Notes: a model not told the origin generated them from the letters alone. Numbered from the stretch's first letter, positions 17,127 to 26,651 are shown. The stretch is DNA of 64,000 bases from an uncultured Acidobacteriota bacterium (GCA_902826685.1 CADEFT010000011.1:124001-188000), one strand, 5' to 3'. Made by a program: numbers and translations.

Positions 17127-19312
17127 AATCGCTCTTCCGCCTGCTTGGCTTCGATACGCTCCGCAAAGAGTACGCCTATGGCGACGACCCCGTGCTTGGC
17201 TATACTTCCATCCGCCGCCAGGCCGAGCGATGGGTTCGTTCCACATGCGGCTATTGCTCGGTGGGCTGCGGCATGGATCTCGGTGTGCGCGGCAATCAGA
17301 TCGTCGCCGTGAAAGGCTGGGATGGCCACCCGGTGAGCCACGGCAAGCTTTGCCCCAAGGGTCTTTCCGAACACCACACGCTATCGGCGCCCGATCGCGC
17401 GCAGCATCCCATGCTCCGCAACAAGAACGGGAAGCTTCAGCGAGTGAGCTGGCCGGAGGCGTTGGCCGCGCTCACCGCCCGTTTCCGCGAATCGCAGCGC
17501 CGCCATGGCGCCCATTCGATGGGTGTCATCAGCACCGGCCAATTGCTGACCGAAGAATTCTACGCCCTCGGCAAGCTGATCCAGCTCGGCTTTGGCACGC
17601 GCAACTACTGCGGCAACACCACGCTCTGCATGGCCAGCGCCGTATCCGGCTATAAGCGATCGTTCGGCAGCGACGGGCCCCCGGGCGCCTACGAAGACTT
17701 TCGTACCGCCGACGTCACGCTGCTGGTCGGCGCCAACATCGCCGACAATCATCCCATTCTCTGCCAGCATTTGGATGCCAACGCCGGCGGCTACCTGATG
17801 GTCGCCGACCCGCGTGTCACCAAAACCGCGATGATGGCGAATCTGCATCTGCCGCTCAAGCCGCGTTCCGATATCGCGCTGCTCAACGGCATGGCCCACG
17901 TCATCATCCGCAACGGGCTGGTCAACCGCGATTACGTCGAAAAGCACACCGAAGGCTACGCGCGCCTGCGCCAGTTCCTTCTCGAAAAGTATCCGCTCGA
18001 GCGGGTGGCCGCCCTCACCGGGCTCGATCCGCAGACCATCGCCCACGCCGGCCGCATGTTCGGCCACGCCAGGCGAGGCATGATCGCCTGGACCATGGGC
18101 GTCAATCACTCCACGCAGGGTGCCGAAACCGTCAGCGCCATCGCCAACCTGTCGCTGCTCACCGGCCAGGTCGGCCATTCCGGCGCGTCGCCGTTCTCCA
18201 TCACCGGCCAATGCAACGCCATGGGCACGCGCGAAGCCGGCTTCACCTCCAGTCTGCCCGGATACCGCAAGTTCGAGAAGAAGTCGGATCGCGAGGAACT
18301 CGCCGCGTTGTGGCGCGTCTCGGCCGATCGGATTCCCGAAGCGCGCGGCCTCGCCTATCCCGACATCATCGAAGCCGCCGTCTCAGGCGGCATCAAGTCG
18401 CTGTGGATTATCGCCACCAACCCCATCGTTTCCTATCCCAATCAGGAGCAGGTGAAGAAGGCGTTCCGCAATCTCGACTTCCTGGTGGTGCAGGACGGCT
18501 TCCACCCCACGCCCACCAGCGAGTATGCCGATCTGGTCCTGCCGGCGGCGATCTGGGGCGAAAAGGAAGGCACCTACACCAACTCGGAGCGGCGCGTGGG
18601 CAAGGCCAACGCCGCCGTCAAGCCGCCCGCCGAAGCCAGGTCCGACTTCGACATCTTCTTCGACGTCGCCGCCACGCTCGGCTGCAAGGACGAATTGTTC
18701 CCCTCCTGGGCGGGCCCCGAGGACGCGTTCAACGAATGGCGCCGCGTTTCGAAAGGGCGTCTCTGCGACTACTCCGGCATGACCTACGCGGCCCTCGAGG
18801 CCGAAGGAGGCCTGCAATGGCCGTACCCCGAAGGCACCACCGGCAATGCCGTATCGCGTCTTTATTCGAACGGCCGGTTCGAATTCGAGGATGGCAAAGC
18901 GCGGCTGCATACCGTGGAGAACGATCCATTCCCCGATGGCACCGACACGCGCTATCCCATGATCCTCAACACCGGGCGCACCGTCGAGCACTGGCACACG
19001 CGCACGAAAACTTCGCAGGTGGCCATCCTCGAACGCATGGCGCCCAATGCCTGGCTCGAAATGAATCCGGTGGATGCAAAGGCGCTGGCGCTCGAATCGC
19101 ACGCGCGGGTCGATATCGTCTCGCGCCGCGGCGCCGTGCGCGGCGTCGAGCTCCGGGTCACCGAAATCACCGCCCCGGGTCAGGTATTCATGCCCTTTCA
19201 TTTTTTTGAGACCAACGTGAACGAGGTCACCCACGACGCCTTTGACCCGATTTCGCGGGAGCCGAATTACAAACAGTGCGCCGTCCGGGTGGAACCCGCG
19301 GCACGGAGATAA
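17123..19312 (+). CDS. Molybdopterin nitrate reductase, assimilatory type, catalytic subunit
   Basis: A 729-residue protein starting at ATG 17123 behind AGGGGAGG. It has the N-terminal [4Fe-4S] motif CGYCSVGCGM at about residues 42-49 with the fourth Cys in KLCPKG at about 76. LCMASAVSGY at about 168 supplies the Cys expected to bind molybdenum, as in NapA/NasA enzymes. GVNHSTQGAE, GQCNAMGTREAG and the C-terminal NTGRTVEHWHTRTKT are typical cofactor-binding stretches. No Tat leader is present, so it should act in the cytoplasm. Its place beside NrtABCD- and NirBD-type genes identifies nitrate as the likely substrate; a nasA/narB-like role is inferred. The electron donor appears to be the preceding fusion protein rather than ferredoxin. 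Confidence 0.87.
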   Translation: MKSLFRLLGFDTLRKEYAYGDDPVLGYTSIRRQAERWVRSTCGYCSVGCGMDLGVRGNQIVAVKGWDGHPVSHGKLCPKGLSEHHTLSAPDRAQHPMLRNKNGKLQRVSWPEALAALTARFRESQRRHGAHSMGVISTGQLLTEEFYALGKLIQLGFGTRNYCGNTTLCMASAVSGYKRSFGSDGPPGAYEDFRTADVTLLVGANIADNHPILCQHLDANAGGYLMVADPRVTKTAMMANLHLPLKPRSDIALLNGMAHVIIRNGLVNRDYVEKHTEGYARLRQFLLEKYPLERVAALTGLDPQTIAHAGRMFGHARRGMIAWTMGVNHSTQGAETVSAIANLSLLTGQVGHSGASPFSITGQCNAMGTREAGFTSSLPGYRKFEKKSDREELAALWRVSADRIPEARGLAYPDIIEAAVSGGIKSLWIIATNPIVSYPNQEQVKKAFRNLDFLVVQDGFHPTPTSEYADLVLPAAIWGEKEGTYTNSERRVGKANAAVKPPAEARSDFDIFFDVAATLGCKDELFPSWAGPEDAFNEWRRVSKGRLCDYSGMTYAALEAEGGLQWPYPEGTTGNAVSRLYSNGRFEFEDGKARLHTVENDPFPDGTDTRYPMILNTGRTVEHWHTRTKTSQVAILERMAPNAWLEMNPVDAKALALESHARVDIVSRRGAVRGVELRVTEITAPGQVFMPFHFFETNVNEVTHDAFDPISREPNYKQCAVRVEPAARR

Positions 19313-19318
19313 CAAGCC

Positions 19319-20554
19319 ATGGAAAAAACCAGTCATACTCTGTCACGGCGTTCGGCGTTGCAGACGCTGCTCGCCGGCCTGCCTGCCGGTTGGGCGGGCG
19401 CCGCCTATGCCAGTGACGCGCCCGAATCGCCCAACATGCGCTTCGGCATCATCGCGCTCACCGACAACGCGCCCATCGTCATGGCCCATGAACTGGGGTT
19501 CTTCAAGAAGTTCGGCATCAACTCGATCGTGGCGAAGGAAGCGTCCTGGGCCGTCATTCGCGACAAGCTCTCGCTTGGCGAGAATCACGGCACGCACATG
19601 CTGATCGGGATGCCGTTTGCTTCCACCATGGGTCTGCTCGGCTCGCCCGTGAAGCCGATGGTCATTCCCTGGATGCTCAACCGCAACGGCCAGGCCATCA
19701 CGCTCGCCAACAAGTTCAAGGGCCAGGTGAAGACGGCCAGGGACATGAAGCCGTTCGCCGACAAAGCCAAGGCCGCGGGCACGCCGCTGACCTTCGCCAT
19801 GACGTTTCCGCCGGGCACGCACGCCATGTGGATCCGCTATTGGCTCGCCTCCGGCGGCATCAACCCGGACAAGGACATCAACCTCATCACCATTCCGCCG
19901 CCGCAGATGGTGGCCAATATGAAGATCGGAAAAATGGATGGCTTCTGCGTGGGCGAGCCCTGGAACCTGCGTGCCATCGCCGACAACATCGGCTATACCG
20001 TCACCACGACGCAGAAGATGTGGCCCGATCATCCGGAAAAAGTTTGCGCCTTCACCGAAGAGTTCGTCTCGAAGAATCCAAAGACCGTGAAAGCGGCGCT
20101 CAAGGCGCTGCATCTGGCAAGCGAACATCTCGACAAGATGGAGAACCGGCCCTCGGCCGCCGAAGTAATCTCGCGGCCCACCTATATCAATTGCCCCAAG
20201 GAAATCATCCTCGACCGTCTGCAGGGGCGCTATGACTACGGCACCGGCGTCAAGGAACAGGATCCCAACTACATGATCTTTTCCCAGCGCGGCTGCAACT
20301 TTCCTAGCCGCACCTTTGGCGCCTGGTGGCTCAGCCAGTTCCGCCGCTGGGGCATGGTGAAATCGGCCCCCAACTACATGCAGGTGATCGAGCGCGTCAT
20401 GCGGGTGGACGTCTACACCGAAGCCATGAAGGAAATGGGCGTCAAGGTTGCCTCCAGCGACATGCAGCCGGTGAAACTCGCCGACGGCGTCTTCGATCCC
20501 AAGGATCCCGAACGGTACGCCCGCAGCTTCCCCGTCAACAGCCTCAACGCCTGA
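19319..20554 (+). CDS. nrtA: Nitrate ABC transporter substrate-binding protein
   Basis: A 411-residue NrtA/CmpA-type protein. The leader LSRRSALQTLLAGLPAGWAG is a Tat-like signal. The mature part begins NMRFGIIALTDNAPIVMAHE, followed by LGFFKKFGI, GTHMLIGMPFASTMGLLG, TFAMTFPPGTHAMWIRYWLA, IPPPQMVANMKIGKMDGFCV and GEPWNLRAI. These are the NrtA strands that line the anion pocket. It captures nitrate (possibly nitrite) outside the inner membrane for the permease encoded next. It starts 6 bp after the reductase stop. Confidence 0.9.
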   Translation: MEKTSHTLSRRSALQTLLAGLPAGWAGAAYASDAPESPNMRFGIIALTDNAPIVMAHELGFFKKFGINSIVAKEASWAVIRDKLSLGENHGTHMLIGMPFASTMGLLGSPVKPMVIPWMLNRNGQAITLANKFKGQVKTARDMKPFADKAKAAGTPLTFAMTFPPGTHAMWIRYWLASGGINPDKDINLITIPPPQMVANMKIGKMDGFCVGEPWNLRAIADNIGYTVTTTQKMWPDHPEKVCAFTEEFVSKNPKTVKAALKALHLASEHLDKMENRPSAAEVISRPTYINCPKEIILDRLQGRYDYGTGVKEQDPNYMIFSQRGCNFPSRTFGAWWLSQFRRWGMVKSAPNYMQVIERVMRVDVYTEAMKEMGVKVASSDMQPVKLADGVFDPKDPERYARSFPVNSLNA

Positions 20555-20570
20555 AACAAGGAATCGAATC

Positions 20571-21338
20571 ATGAAAAAGAGACTCGGCAATTTCGCGCTG
20601 GCACTGGTGGGCGTTGCTCTGGTCGGCGCGCTCTGGGCCATCACCAGCGCCACCATCGCCCCCGATCTTCCTTCGCCGCTGAAGACGTGGGAGGAAAGCA
20701 AAATCTACGTGATGCAGCCGTGGGAAAAGCGCGGCGAAATGGATCAGGGCATTCTGCGCATGGCTTCCTATAGCCTGTGGCGCGTGGCGAAGGGATTCCT
20801 GCTCGCCATTCTCATCGGCACGCCACTCGGGTTCATCCTCGGCGCCTCGAACCTGTTCTATAAGATGTTCGATCCCACCATCCAGGTGCTGCGGCCGATT
20901 TCGCCGCTCGCCTGGCTGCCGCTCGGTTTGATCCTCTTCCGCCAATCGGAGCCGGCGGCGCTGTTCACCATCGCGCTGTGTTCGATGTGGCCCACGGTGA
21001 TCAACACCATGCAGGGCGTGCGAGCCATTCCGCAGGATTATCACAATGTCGCCAAGGTGCTGCGCCTGTCGCCGTGGCGCCGCCTCACCAAGATCTGGAT
21101 TCCCGCCACCCTGCCGTTCATGTTCTCGGGCTACCGGTTGAGCCTCGGTCTTGCCTGGCTGGTCATCGTGGCGGCGGAAATGCTCACCGGCACCCCGGGC
21201 GTGGGCGGCTTCCTTTGGCAGGAATACAACAGCCTCATCTATTCGCACATCCTGTTGTGCATTCTCACCATCGGCATCGTCGGCTTCGCGCTCGATCGTT
21301 TGATGGGCGTGGCCGAAGCGCGGCTGCGCGCGGCGTAA
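20571..21338 (+). CDS. nrtB: Nitrate ABC transporter permease
   Basis: A 255-residue membrane protein with about six hydrophobic segments. The ABC permease coupling motif appears as VAKVLRLSPWRRLTKIWIPATLP (EAA-like loop) at about residue 160. LLAILIGTPLGFILGASN and LSLGLAWLVIVAAEMLTGTPGVG match the NrtB/SsuC/TauC class. It forms the transmembrane channel for NrtA-bound nitrate and docks with the two ATPases encoded downstream. Gaps of 16 bp on each side, each containing a purine-rich ribosome-binding site, fit an operon. Confidence 0.9.
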   Translation: MKKRLGNFALALVGVALVGALWAITSATIAPDLPSPLKTWEESKIYVMQPWEKRGEMDQGILRMASYSLWRVAKGFLLAILIGTPLGFILGASNLFYKMFDPTIQVLRPISPLAWLPLGLILFRQSEPAALFTIALCSMWPTVINTMQGVRAIPQDYHNVAKVLRLSPWRRLTKIWIPATLPFMFSGYRLSLGLAWLVIVAAEMLTGTPGVGGFLWQEYNSLIYSHILLCILTIGIVGFALDRLMGVAEARLRAA

Positions 21339-21353
21339 CGGGAGGGAACCGCA

Positions 21354-22184
21354 ATGGCATTCCTCGAAGTAACCGATCTCGCGAAATCCTACGGCGCGCG
21401 CGACGTTCTCTCGGGCGTCAACTTCACGATGGAAGAGGGCGAGTTCGTCTCCATCGTGGGCGCTTCGGCCTCGGGTAAGACCACGTTCCTCAAAATCGTT
21501 TCCGGCCTCGTGCCGGCCACCCGCGGACAGGTCACGATGGGCGGCGCCGCGGTTACCGATTTCTCGCCGCAAGCCGCCATCGTCTTCCAGAACTATTCCC
21601 TGCTGCCGTGGCTTTCGGCGCTCGAAAACGTACGGCTCGCCGTCGAGGCCGCCTTTCCGCAATATTCGCGCACGCAGCAGAATGAGCAGTCGGAAAAGTA
21701 TCTCAAGATGGTTGGCCTTGGCGGCGCCATCTCAAAGAAGCCGAGCCAGCTTTCCGGCGGCATGCGCCAGCGCGTCGCCATCGCCCGTGCCTTCGCCGTC
21801 GAACCGCGTGTCATGTTTCTCGATGAGCCTTTCGGAGCGCTCGATGCACTGACACGAGCCACTCTGCAGCAGGAGCTGGCGCGCATGTGCTCGCAGGCCG
21901 CACGGCCCGTCACGGCGCTGATGATTACCAACAACGTCGACGAAGCGATTCTTCTCTCGGACCGCATTCTCGCGCTCGGCCGCGGACCGGCGGCCTCGCT
22001 CAGCCCCGCCGTTCCCGTCAACCTCGCCAAGCCCCGCGCCGCCGATCTGCTGATGCACGACGATCAGGCGATCCGCATCCGCAACCGTCTGGCCGAGTTC
22101 CTCACCGCCGGCGCGGAATCGCGCAAGAGCCTGAGCCGCGCGGCGGCGTCCGCCTTATCGAAGACCGTTCCCCTGGAGGCCTGA
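21354..22184 (+). CDS. nrtC: Nitrate ABC transporter ATP-binding protein (first)
   Basis: A 276-residue ATPase with Walker A GASASGKTTF at about residue 36, signature LSGGMRQRVAIARA at about 133, Walker B VMFLDEPFGALD at about 154 and a switch region in which the usual His reads Asn (MITNNVDEAIL). It belongs to the NrtC/NrtD-SsuB-TauB group. Unlike cyanobacterial NrtC it has no fused C-terminal substrate-binding domain; its 20-residue tail is Ala/Ser-rich. The loss of the switch His suggests weak or no hydrolysis in this subunit, making the ATPase pair asymmetric (inference). Confidence 0.87.
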   Translation: MAFLEVTDLAKSYGARDVLSGVNFTMEEGEFVSIVGASASGKTTFLKIVSGLVPATRGQVTMGGAAVTDFSPQAAIVFQNYSLLPWLSALENVRLAVEAAFPQYSRTQQNEQSEKYLKMVGLGGAISKKPSQLSGGMRQRVAIARAFAVEPRVMFLDEPFGALDALTRATLQQELARMCSQAARPVTALMITNNVDEAILLSDRILALGRGPAASLSPAVPVNLAKPRAADLLMHDDQAIRIRNRLAEFLTAGAESRKSLSRAAASALSKTVPLEA

Positions 22185-22187
22185 TAC

Positions 22188-22976
22188 ATGATTCGTCCTC
22201 TTGAAATCACGTCTCTCACCAAGACCTTCGGCCCGCATGTGGCCGTCAAGGACTTCAGCATCAAGGTCCCACCCGGTGAGTTCGTCTCGCTGCTGGGCCA
22301 CTCCGGCTGCGGCAAGTCGACCGTGCTTTCGATCGTCGCGGGCCTGCAGCAGGCCACCTTCGGCGGCGTGGTCATAGACGGCGTGGAAGTCGATACGCCG
22401 GGCCTGGACCGTGGCGTGGTATTCCAGTCGCCCTCGCTGCTGCCCTGGATGACGGCGCTCGATAACGTTATGCTCGCCGCCTGCCAGGCGCATCCCAAAC
22501 AGACCCCTGCCGGGCAGAAGGACCTCTGTCTCAAATACCTCGGCCTGGTGGGCGTCTCCGAATTTGCTCACCAGCTTCCCGCCGAGCTATCGCAAGGAAC
22601 GCAGCAGCGCATCGCCATCGCCCGCGCCCTGGTGCTGGAGCCGCGCTTTCTGCTGCTCGACGAACCCTTCGGCATGCTCGATTCCATGACCCGCTTCGAA
22701 CTGCAGGATCTGGTGCTTGAGCTGTGGGAAAAAGACCGGCGCACGGTGATGCTGGTGACCCACGATATCGACGAAGCGCTTTATCTCTCCGATCGCATTG
22801 TGCTGATGACCGACGGTCCGGAAGCGCGGGTGGGCCTCGATCTCGCCGTCACTCTGCCCCGGCCGCGCGATCGCAGCGTCGCCAACGAGAACCCCGAATA
22901 CATGCGCCTGCGCGGCGAAGTGATCCGCTTCCTCGAACATCACTCCAAACAGTTCGCAAACGAGAGGGCGGCATGA
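22188..22976 (+). CDS. nrtD: Nitrate ABC transporter ATP-binding protein (second)
   Basis: A 262-residue ATPase starting 3 bp after its paralogue. Walker A is GHSGCGKST at about residue 38. The signature loop is degenerate, LSQGTQQRIAIARAL instead of LSGGMxQR. Walker B is FLLLDEPFGMLD, and the switch His is present (VMLVTHDIDEAL). Together with the preceding ATPase, which has a good signature but lacks the switch His, it would form a heterodimer with one consensus and one degenerate ATP site. Its TGA overlaps the nirB start as ATGA. Confidence 0.87.
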   Translation: MIRPLEITSLTKTFGPHVAVKDFSIKVPPGEFVSLLGHSGCGKSTVLSIVAGLQQATFGGVVIDGVEVDTPGLDRGVVFQSPSLLPWMTALDNVMLAACQAHPKQTPAGQKDLCLKYLGLVGVSEFAHQLPAELSQGTQQRIAIARALVLEPRFLLLDEPFGMLDSMTRFELQDLVLELWEKDRRTVMLVTHDIDEALYLSDRIVLMTDGPEARVGLDLAVTLPRPRDRSVANENPEYMRLRGEVIRFLEHHSKQFANERAA

Positions 22977-25384
22977 GGCAGAGACTCGTTCTGATCGGGA
23001 ACGGCATGGCCGGCGTGGCCTGCGTCGACCAGATTCTGAAGCACGGCGCGCCGTTCGACGTTACTATCTTCGGCGATGAGACCCACGTCAATTACAACCG
23101 CATCATGCTTTCGTCGGTTCTGGCGGGCGAGAAGGAATTCGACGACATCGTTCTGAACGACATCGACTGGTATCGCAAGCACGGCATCAAGGCGCGGCTG
23201 GGCGTTCGCATCGAAGCCATCGACCGCGAGGCGCGTACCGTCGCCGGCTCCGACGGTTCCATCACGCCCTACGACAAGCTGATCTTCGCCACCGGCTCGA
23301 ACGCCTTCGTTCCGCCCATCGAAGGATCCGATAAGAACGGCGTCTTCGTCTGGCGCACGCTCGACGACACGCGCCAATTGGTGGGAATGAGCGGGCCGGG
23401 CATCAAGGCCGCCGTCATCGGCGGTGGATTGCTGGGGCTTGAGGCGGCGCGCGGTCTGCAGGTGCGCGGTTGCGACGTGACCGTCATCCATATCGCCGGA
23501 CACCTGATGGAACGCCAACTCGACCCCACCGGCGGTTCCTATCTCACTCAGAAAATGAACGGGCTTGGCGTGAAGGTGCTCACCGGCAAGAGCACGAAAG
23601 CGGTGCTCGGTAACGGCCACGTCGAAGGCCTGCGCTTTGCCGACGGTTCCGAGATCGACGCCAACCTGGTGGTGATCGCCGCCGGCATCCGTCCCAACTC
23701 GGGCCTGGCGCGCGCGGCAGGCCTCGAAGTCAATCGCGGCATCGTCGTCAGCGATCACATGGAGACTTCCGATCCCAACATCTACGCCGTCGGCGAGTGC
23801 ACCGAGCACAGGGGGCAACTGTTCGGCCTCGTCGCCCCGCTGTTCGATCAGGGCAAGGTGCTGGCCGCGGCCATCACCGGCCGGCCGGGCGAGGGCTTCC
23901 AGGCTTCGGCTCCCGCCGCCAAGCTCAAAATCATGGGCGTCGACGTATTCTCGGCGGGCGACCTCGACGAATCGAAACCGGGCACCGAATCGGTCCGCTT
24001 CGAAGATCCTTCGCTCGGCATCTACAAAAAGTTGGTGCTGCGCGAGAACCGGCTGGTGGGCGTCGTGCTGGTGGGCGACGCTTCCGACGATCATCGCTAC
24101 GTCAACTGGATCCGCACCAAAGAAGATCTCACGAAACAGCGCCGCCACCTGCTGACGCCGCCGCCGGCCGCCGACGCCGGCTTCGACGTCGCGCAGATGG
24201 CCGATAGTGAAACCGTGTGCGGCTGCCTCGGTGTGACCAAGGGCGCCATCATTGAAGCCATCCACCAGCACGGCATCTCGACGCTTGGGCAGTTGAAGGA
24301 CCGCACGCGCGCCTCCACCGGATGCGGCACCTGCGCACAGGTCTGCCAGTCCATTCTGAAAGCCGTCTCTCCCGAATTCGAGGAAGAGAAAGCCAAGGTC
24401 ATGTGCGACTGCGTGCGCTTCAACCAGGAGCAGGTCCGCGAGATGATCCGCACCCAGCGCCTCAAAAGCGTTCAGGAAGTCCTCGATATCTACGGCAACG
24501 GCATTGGCTGCGAGATCTGCAAGCCTGCCATCAGCTACATGGTGGATGTGGCCTGGTGCGGGGACCATGACGAGGACCGCTCCGCCCGCTACATCAACGA
24601 CCGCGTCCACGCCAATATCCAGAAGGACGGCACGTTTTCGGTGGTGCCGCGCATGCGCGGCGGCGTCACCACGCCCTCTGAGCTGCGGCGCATCGCCGAT
24701 GTCGCCGACAAATACAAAGTGCCGATGGTGAAGGTCACCGGCAGCCAGCGCCTCGACCTGCTGGGCGTCCGCAAGGAAGACCTGCCGAAGATCTGGGAAG
24801 AACTCGGTATGCCTTCGGGCCAGGCCTACACCAAGGGACTGCGCATGGTGAAGACCTGCGTGGGCAGCGAATTCTGCCGCTTCGGCACACAGGACGCGAT
24901 CAAGACCGGCGTCGAGCTCGAGACGCGTCTCGAAAACCTCTTCTCGCCGCACAAGACCAAACTCGCCGTCGTCGGCTGCCCGCGCAACTGCGCCGAAGCG
25001 ACCGTGAAGGACATCGGCCTCATTGGCCAGGATGGCAGTTGGCAGGTGGTGGTGGGCGGCGCGGCCGGCAAAGGCGTCCGTAAGGCCGACCTGTTGGTGA
25101 CCGTCGCCACTTCCGAAGAGGCCATCGAAGCCGCTGAGATCTTCTTCCAGTACTATCGCGAAAACGCCAGCTACCTGGAGCGCACCTACGACTTCCTCGA
25201 ACGGCTGGGCATCGAGAAGGTGCGCCGCGAAACCATCTACGCCGCCGACGACGTGCGAGCGGGCCTGATCGACCGGCTGCGCAAATCGAAGGCGCGATCC
25301 TACGATGCCTGGCTTGAAGGGCGCCAGCCTCGTACCACGCAGTTCGTGCAAATCTCTCCCATCGAAACCTGGAGCAGCGTATGA
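22973..25384 (+). CDS. nirB: Nitrite reductase [NAD(P)H], large subunit
   Basis: An 803-residue siroheme enzyme that reduces nitrite to ammonium in the cytoplasm. The start is ATG 22973 (MRQRLVLIGNGMAGVACVD). The order of domains is: FAD-binding (GNGMAGVACVD, N-terminus), NAD(P)H-binding (GGGLLGLEAARG at about 148), two BFD-like [2Fe-2S] segments (CGCLGVTKG with TGCGTCAQVC at about 415-455, then CDCVRF and GCEICKP), a ferredoxin-like half domain (VVPRMRGGVTTPSELRR) and the siroheme/[4Fe-4S] domain with CVGSEFC at about 628 and CPRNC at about 668. All cofactor cysteines are present. Four-base overlaps link it to nrtD and nirD. Confidence 0.93.
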   Translation: MRQRLVLIGNGMAGVACVDQILKHGAPFDVTIFGDETHVNYNRIMLSSVLAGEKEFDDIVLNDIDWYRKHGIKARLGVRIEAIDREARTVAGSDGSITPYDKLIFATGSNAFVPPIEGSDKNGVFVWRTLDDTRQLVGMSGPGIKAAVIGGGLLGLEAARGLQVRGCDVTVIHIAGHLMERQLDPTGGSYLTQKMNGLGVKVLTGKSTKAVLGNGHVEGLRFADGSEIDANLVVIAAGIRPNSGLARAAGLEVNRGIVVSDHMETSDPNIYAVGECTEHRGQLFGLVAPLFDQGKVLAAAITGRPGEGFQASAPAAKLKIMGVDVFSAGDLDESKPGTESVRFEDPSLGIYKKLVLRENRLVGVVLVGDASDDHRYVNWIRTKEDLTKQRRHLLTPPPAADAGFDVAQMADSETVCGCLGVTKGAIIEAIHQHGISTLGQLKDRTRASTGCGTCAQVCQSILKAVSPEFEEEKAKVMCDCVRFNQEQVREMIRTQRLKSVQEVLDIYGNGIGCEICKPAISYMVDVAWCGDHDEDRSARYINDRVHANIQKDGTFSVVPRMRGGVTTPSELRRIADVADKYKVPMVKVTGSQRLDLLGVRKEDLPKIWEELGMPSGQAYTKGLRMVKTCVGSEFCRFGTQDAIKTGVELETRLENLFSPHKTKLAVVGCPRNCAEATVKDIGLIGQDGSWQVVVGGAAGKGVRKADLLVTVATSEEAIEAAEIFFQYYRENASYLERTYDFLERLGIEKVRRETIYAADDVRAGLIDRLRKSKARSYDAWLEGRQPRTTQFVQISPIETWSSV

Positions 25385-25743
25385 ACAAACCGGATTGGAT
25401 TCGCATCGCCCCGGTCACCGATATCCCCGTGCGCGAAGGACGCGCCGTGAAAATCGGCGACCTCGAAGTGGCCATCTTCAACCTCGGCTCCGATTTCGTA
25501 GCCATCGAAAACCGCTGTCCGCACAAGGGCGGTCCGCTCGCCGATGGAATCGTTTCCACTCTCGGCGACTCCGTTACCGTGACCTGCCCGCTGCACAACT
25601 GGCGCGTGTGCATCGATACGGGCGCCGTGCGCAAGCCGAGCGCGCAGAACGCTTGTGTCCGCACCTTCGCCGTCCGCATCAAGGACGGTCTGGTCATGAT
25701 CTCCAAAGCCCCCGCGGCCGCCGAGCAGGAAGCCGCGGCGTGA
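25381..25743 (+). CDS. nirD: Nitrite reductase small subunit, Rieske-type
   Basis: A 120-residue protein whose ATG overlaps the nirB stop (ATGA). It is a single Rieske [2Fe-2S]-like domain with CPHKGGPL at about residue 46 and CPLHNWRVC at about 68, so both Cys-x-His pairs are present. Several enterobacterial NirD proteins have lost the cluster ligands, whereas this one may bind a cluster. It is required in the family for NirB activity. It is followed by HemD after 30 bp. Confidence 0.9.
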   Translation: MNKPDWIRIAPVTDIPVREGRAVKIGDLEVAIFNLGSDFVAIENRCPHKGGPLADGIVSTLGDSVTVTCPLHNWRVCIDTGAVRKPSAQNACVRTFAVRIKDGLVMISKAPAAAEQEAAA

Positions 25744-25773
25744 TAATGGAAACAGATTCCAGCTTCAGTTCCC

Positions 25774-26613
25774 ATGTCTTTCGCCGGTTTACGTGTTCTA
25801 TCGCTCGAGTCGCGCCGCGCCAGGGAAATGGAGGCACTCATCGTCCGCCACGGCGGTGTGCCCTTCGTTGCGCCATCGGTAAAGGAAAAAGCCATCGGCG
25901 AAAACGAAGCCGTGCTCGAGTGGGCGGAACAACTGGCGGCCGGGGCCTTCGATATGACGGTGCTGATGACCGGCACCGGGCTTGCCTATCTTCGCGACGC
26001 CGTGGCGCCGCGCTATACCAGGGACACGTTCGCCGAAGCGCTGGGCCGTACCACGCTTGTATCCCGCGGTCCGAAACCCGTCGTCGTGCTGCACGAACTG
26101 GGATTGAAGGCGCACCTCATCGTGCCCGAGCCCAACACCTGGCGGGAGATGGTGCCGCTGATCGCCGGCCGGCCCGAGCGCCGCATCACCGTGCAGGAAT
26201 ACGGCAAGCCGAATGCGGAATTTGTCACCGCGCTCGAAGCCAACGGCTCGCGCGTGACGCCGCTCGCCATTTACCGGTGGGAACTGCCCGATGACCAGGG
26301 TCCGCTGCGCGAAGCCGTACGCCGCATCGCCGCGCGGGATTGCGACGTCGCCGTTTTCACCACTTCGGTCCAACTGGTGCACCTGCTGCAGGTCGCCCAG
26401 GAGATGGGCCTGACCGGGGAAGTTATGGAGGCCCTCTCGAACGATCTCGTCATCGCTTCGGTAGGGCCAATCATGGACGCGGCTTTAGCCGAACGGGGTC
26501 TGAAGCCGGATATCGTGCCCGCGCATCCCAAGATGGGCATCCTGATGCGCGCCGCGGCCGATCAATCGGCGATTGCATTCGCCGGCAAACGCAAACAGCG
26601 TCAAACCACGTAG
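25774..26613 (+). CDS. hemD: Uroporphyrinogen-III synthase-like protein
   Basis: A 279-residue protein with the low-conservation HemD fold. It opens with FAGLRVLSLESRRAREMEAL, a typical first strand and helix (LxxRxxxxMxxLI). MTVLMTGTGLAYLRDAVAP, VSRGPKPVVVLHELGLKA and VAVFTTSVQLVHLLQVAQEMG correspond to the two lobes, and VIASVGPIMDAALAERGLKPDIVPAHPKMG is the usual C-terminal part. It would cyclise hydroxymethylbilane to uroporphyrinogen III, the substrate of the first gene of the operon, so siroheme supply brackets the nitrite reductase genes. HemD is poorly conserved, so identity rests partly on context. Confidence 0.8.
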   Translation: MSFAGLRVLSLESRRAREMEALIVRHGGVPFVAPSVKEKAIGENEAVLEWAEQLAAGAFDMTVLMTGTGLAYLRDAVAPRYTRDTFAEALGRTTLVSRGPKPVVVLHELGLKAHLIVPEPNTWREMVPLIAGRPERRITVQEYGKPNAEFVTALEANGSRVTPLAIYRWELPDDQGPLREAVRRIAARDCDVAVFTTSVQLVHLLQVAQEMGLTGEVMEALSNDLVIASVGPIMDAALAERGLKPDIVPAHPKMGILMRAAADQSAIAFAGKRKQRQTT

Positions 26614-26651
26614 ACGCCGGCCACACCTCGACGACCTTCAGGAGATTCACG

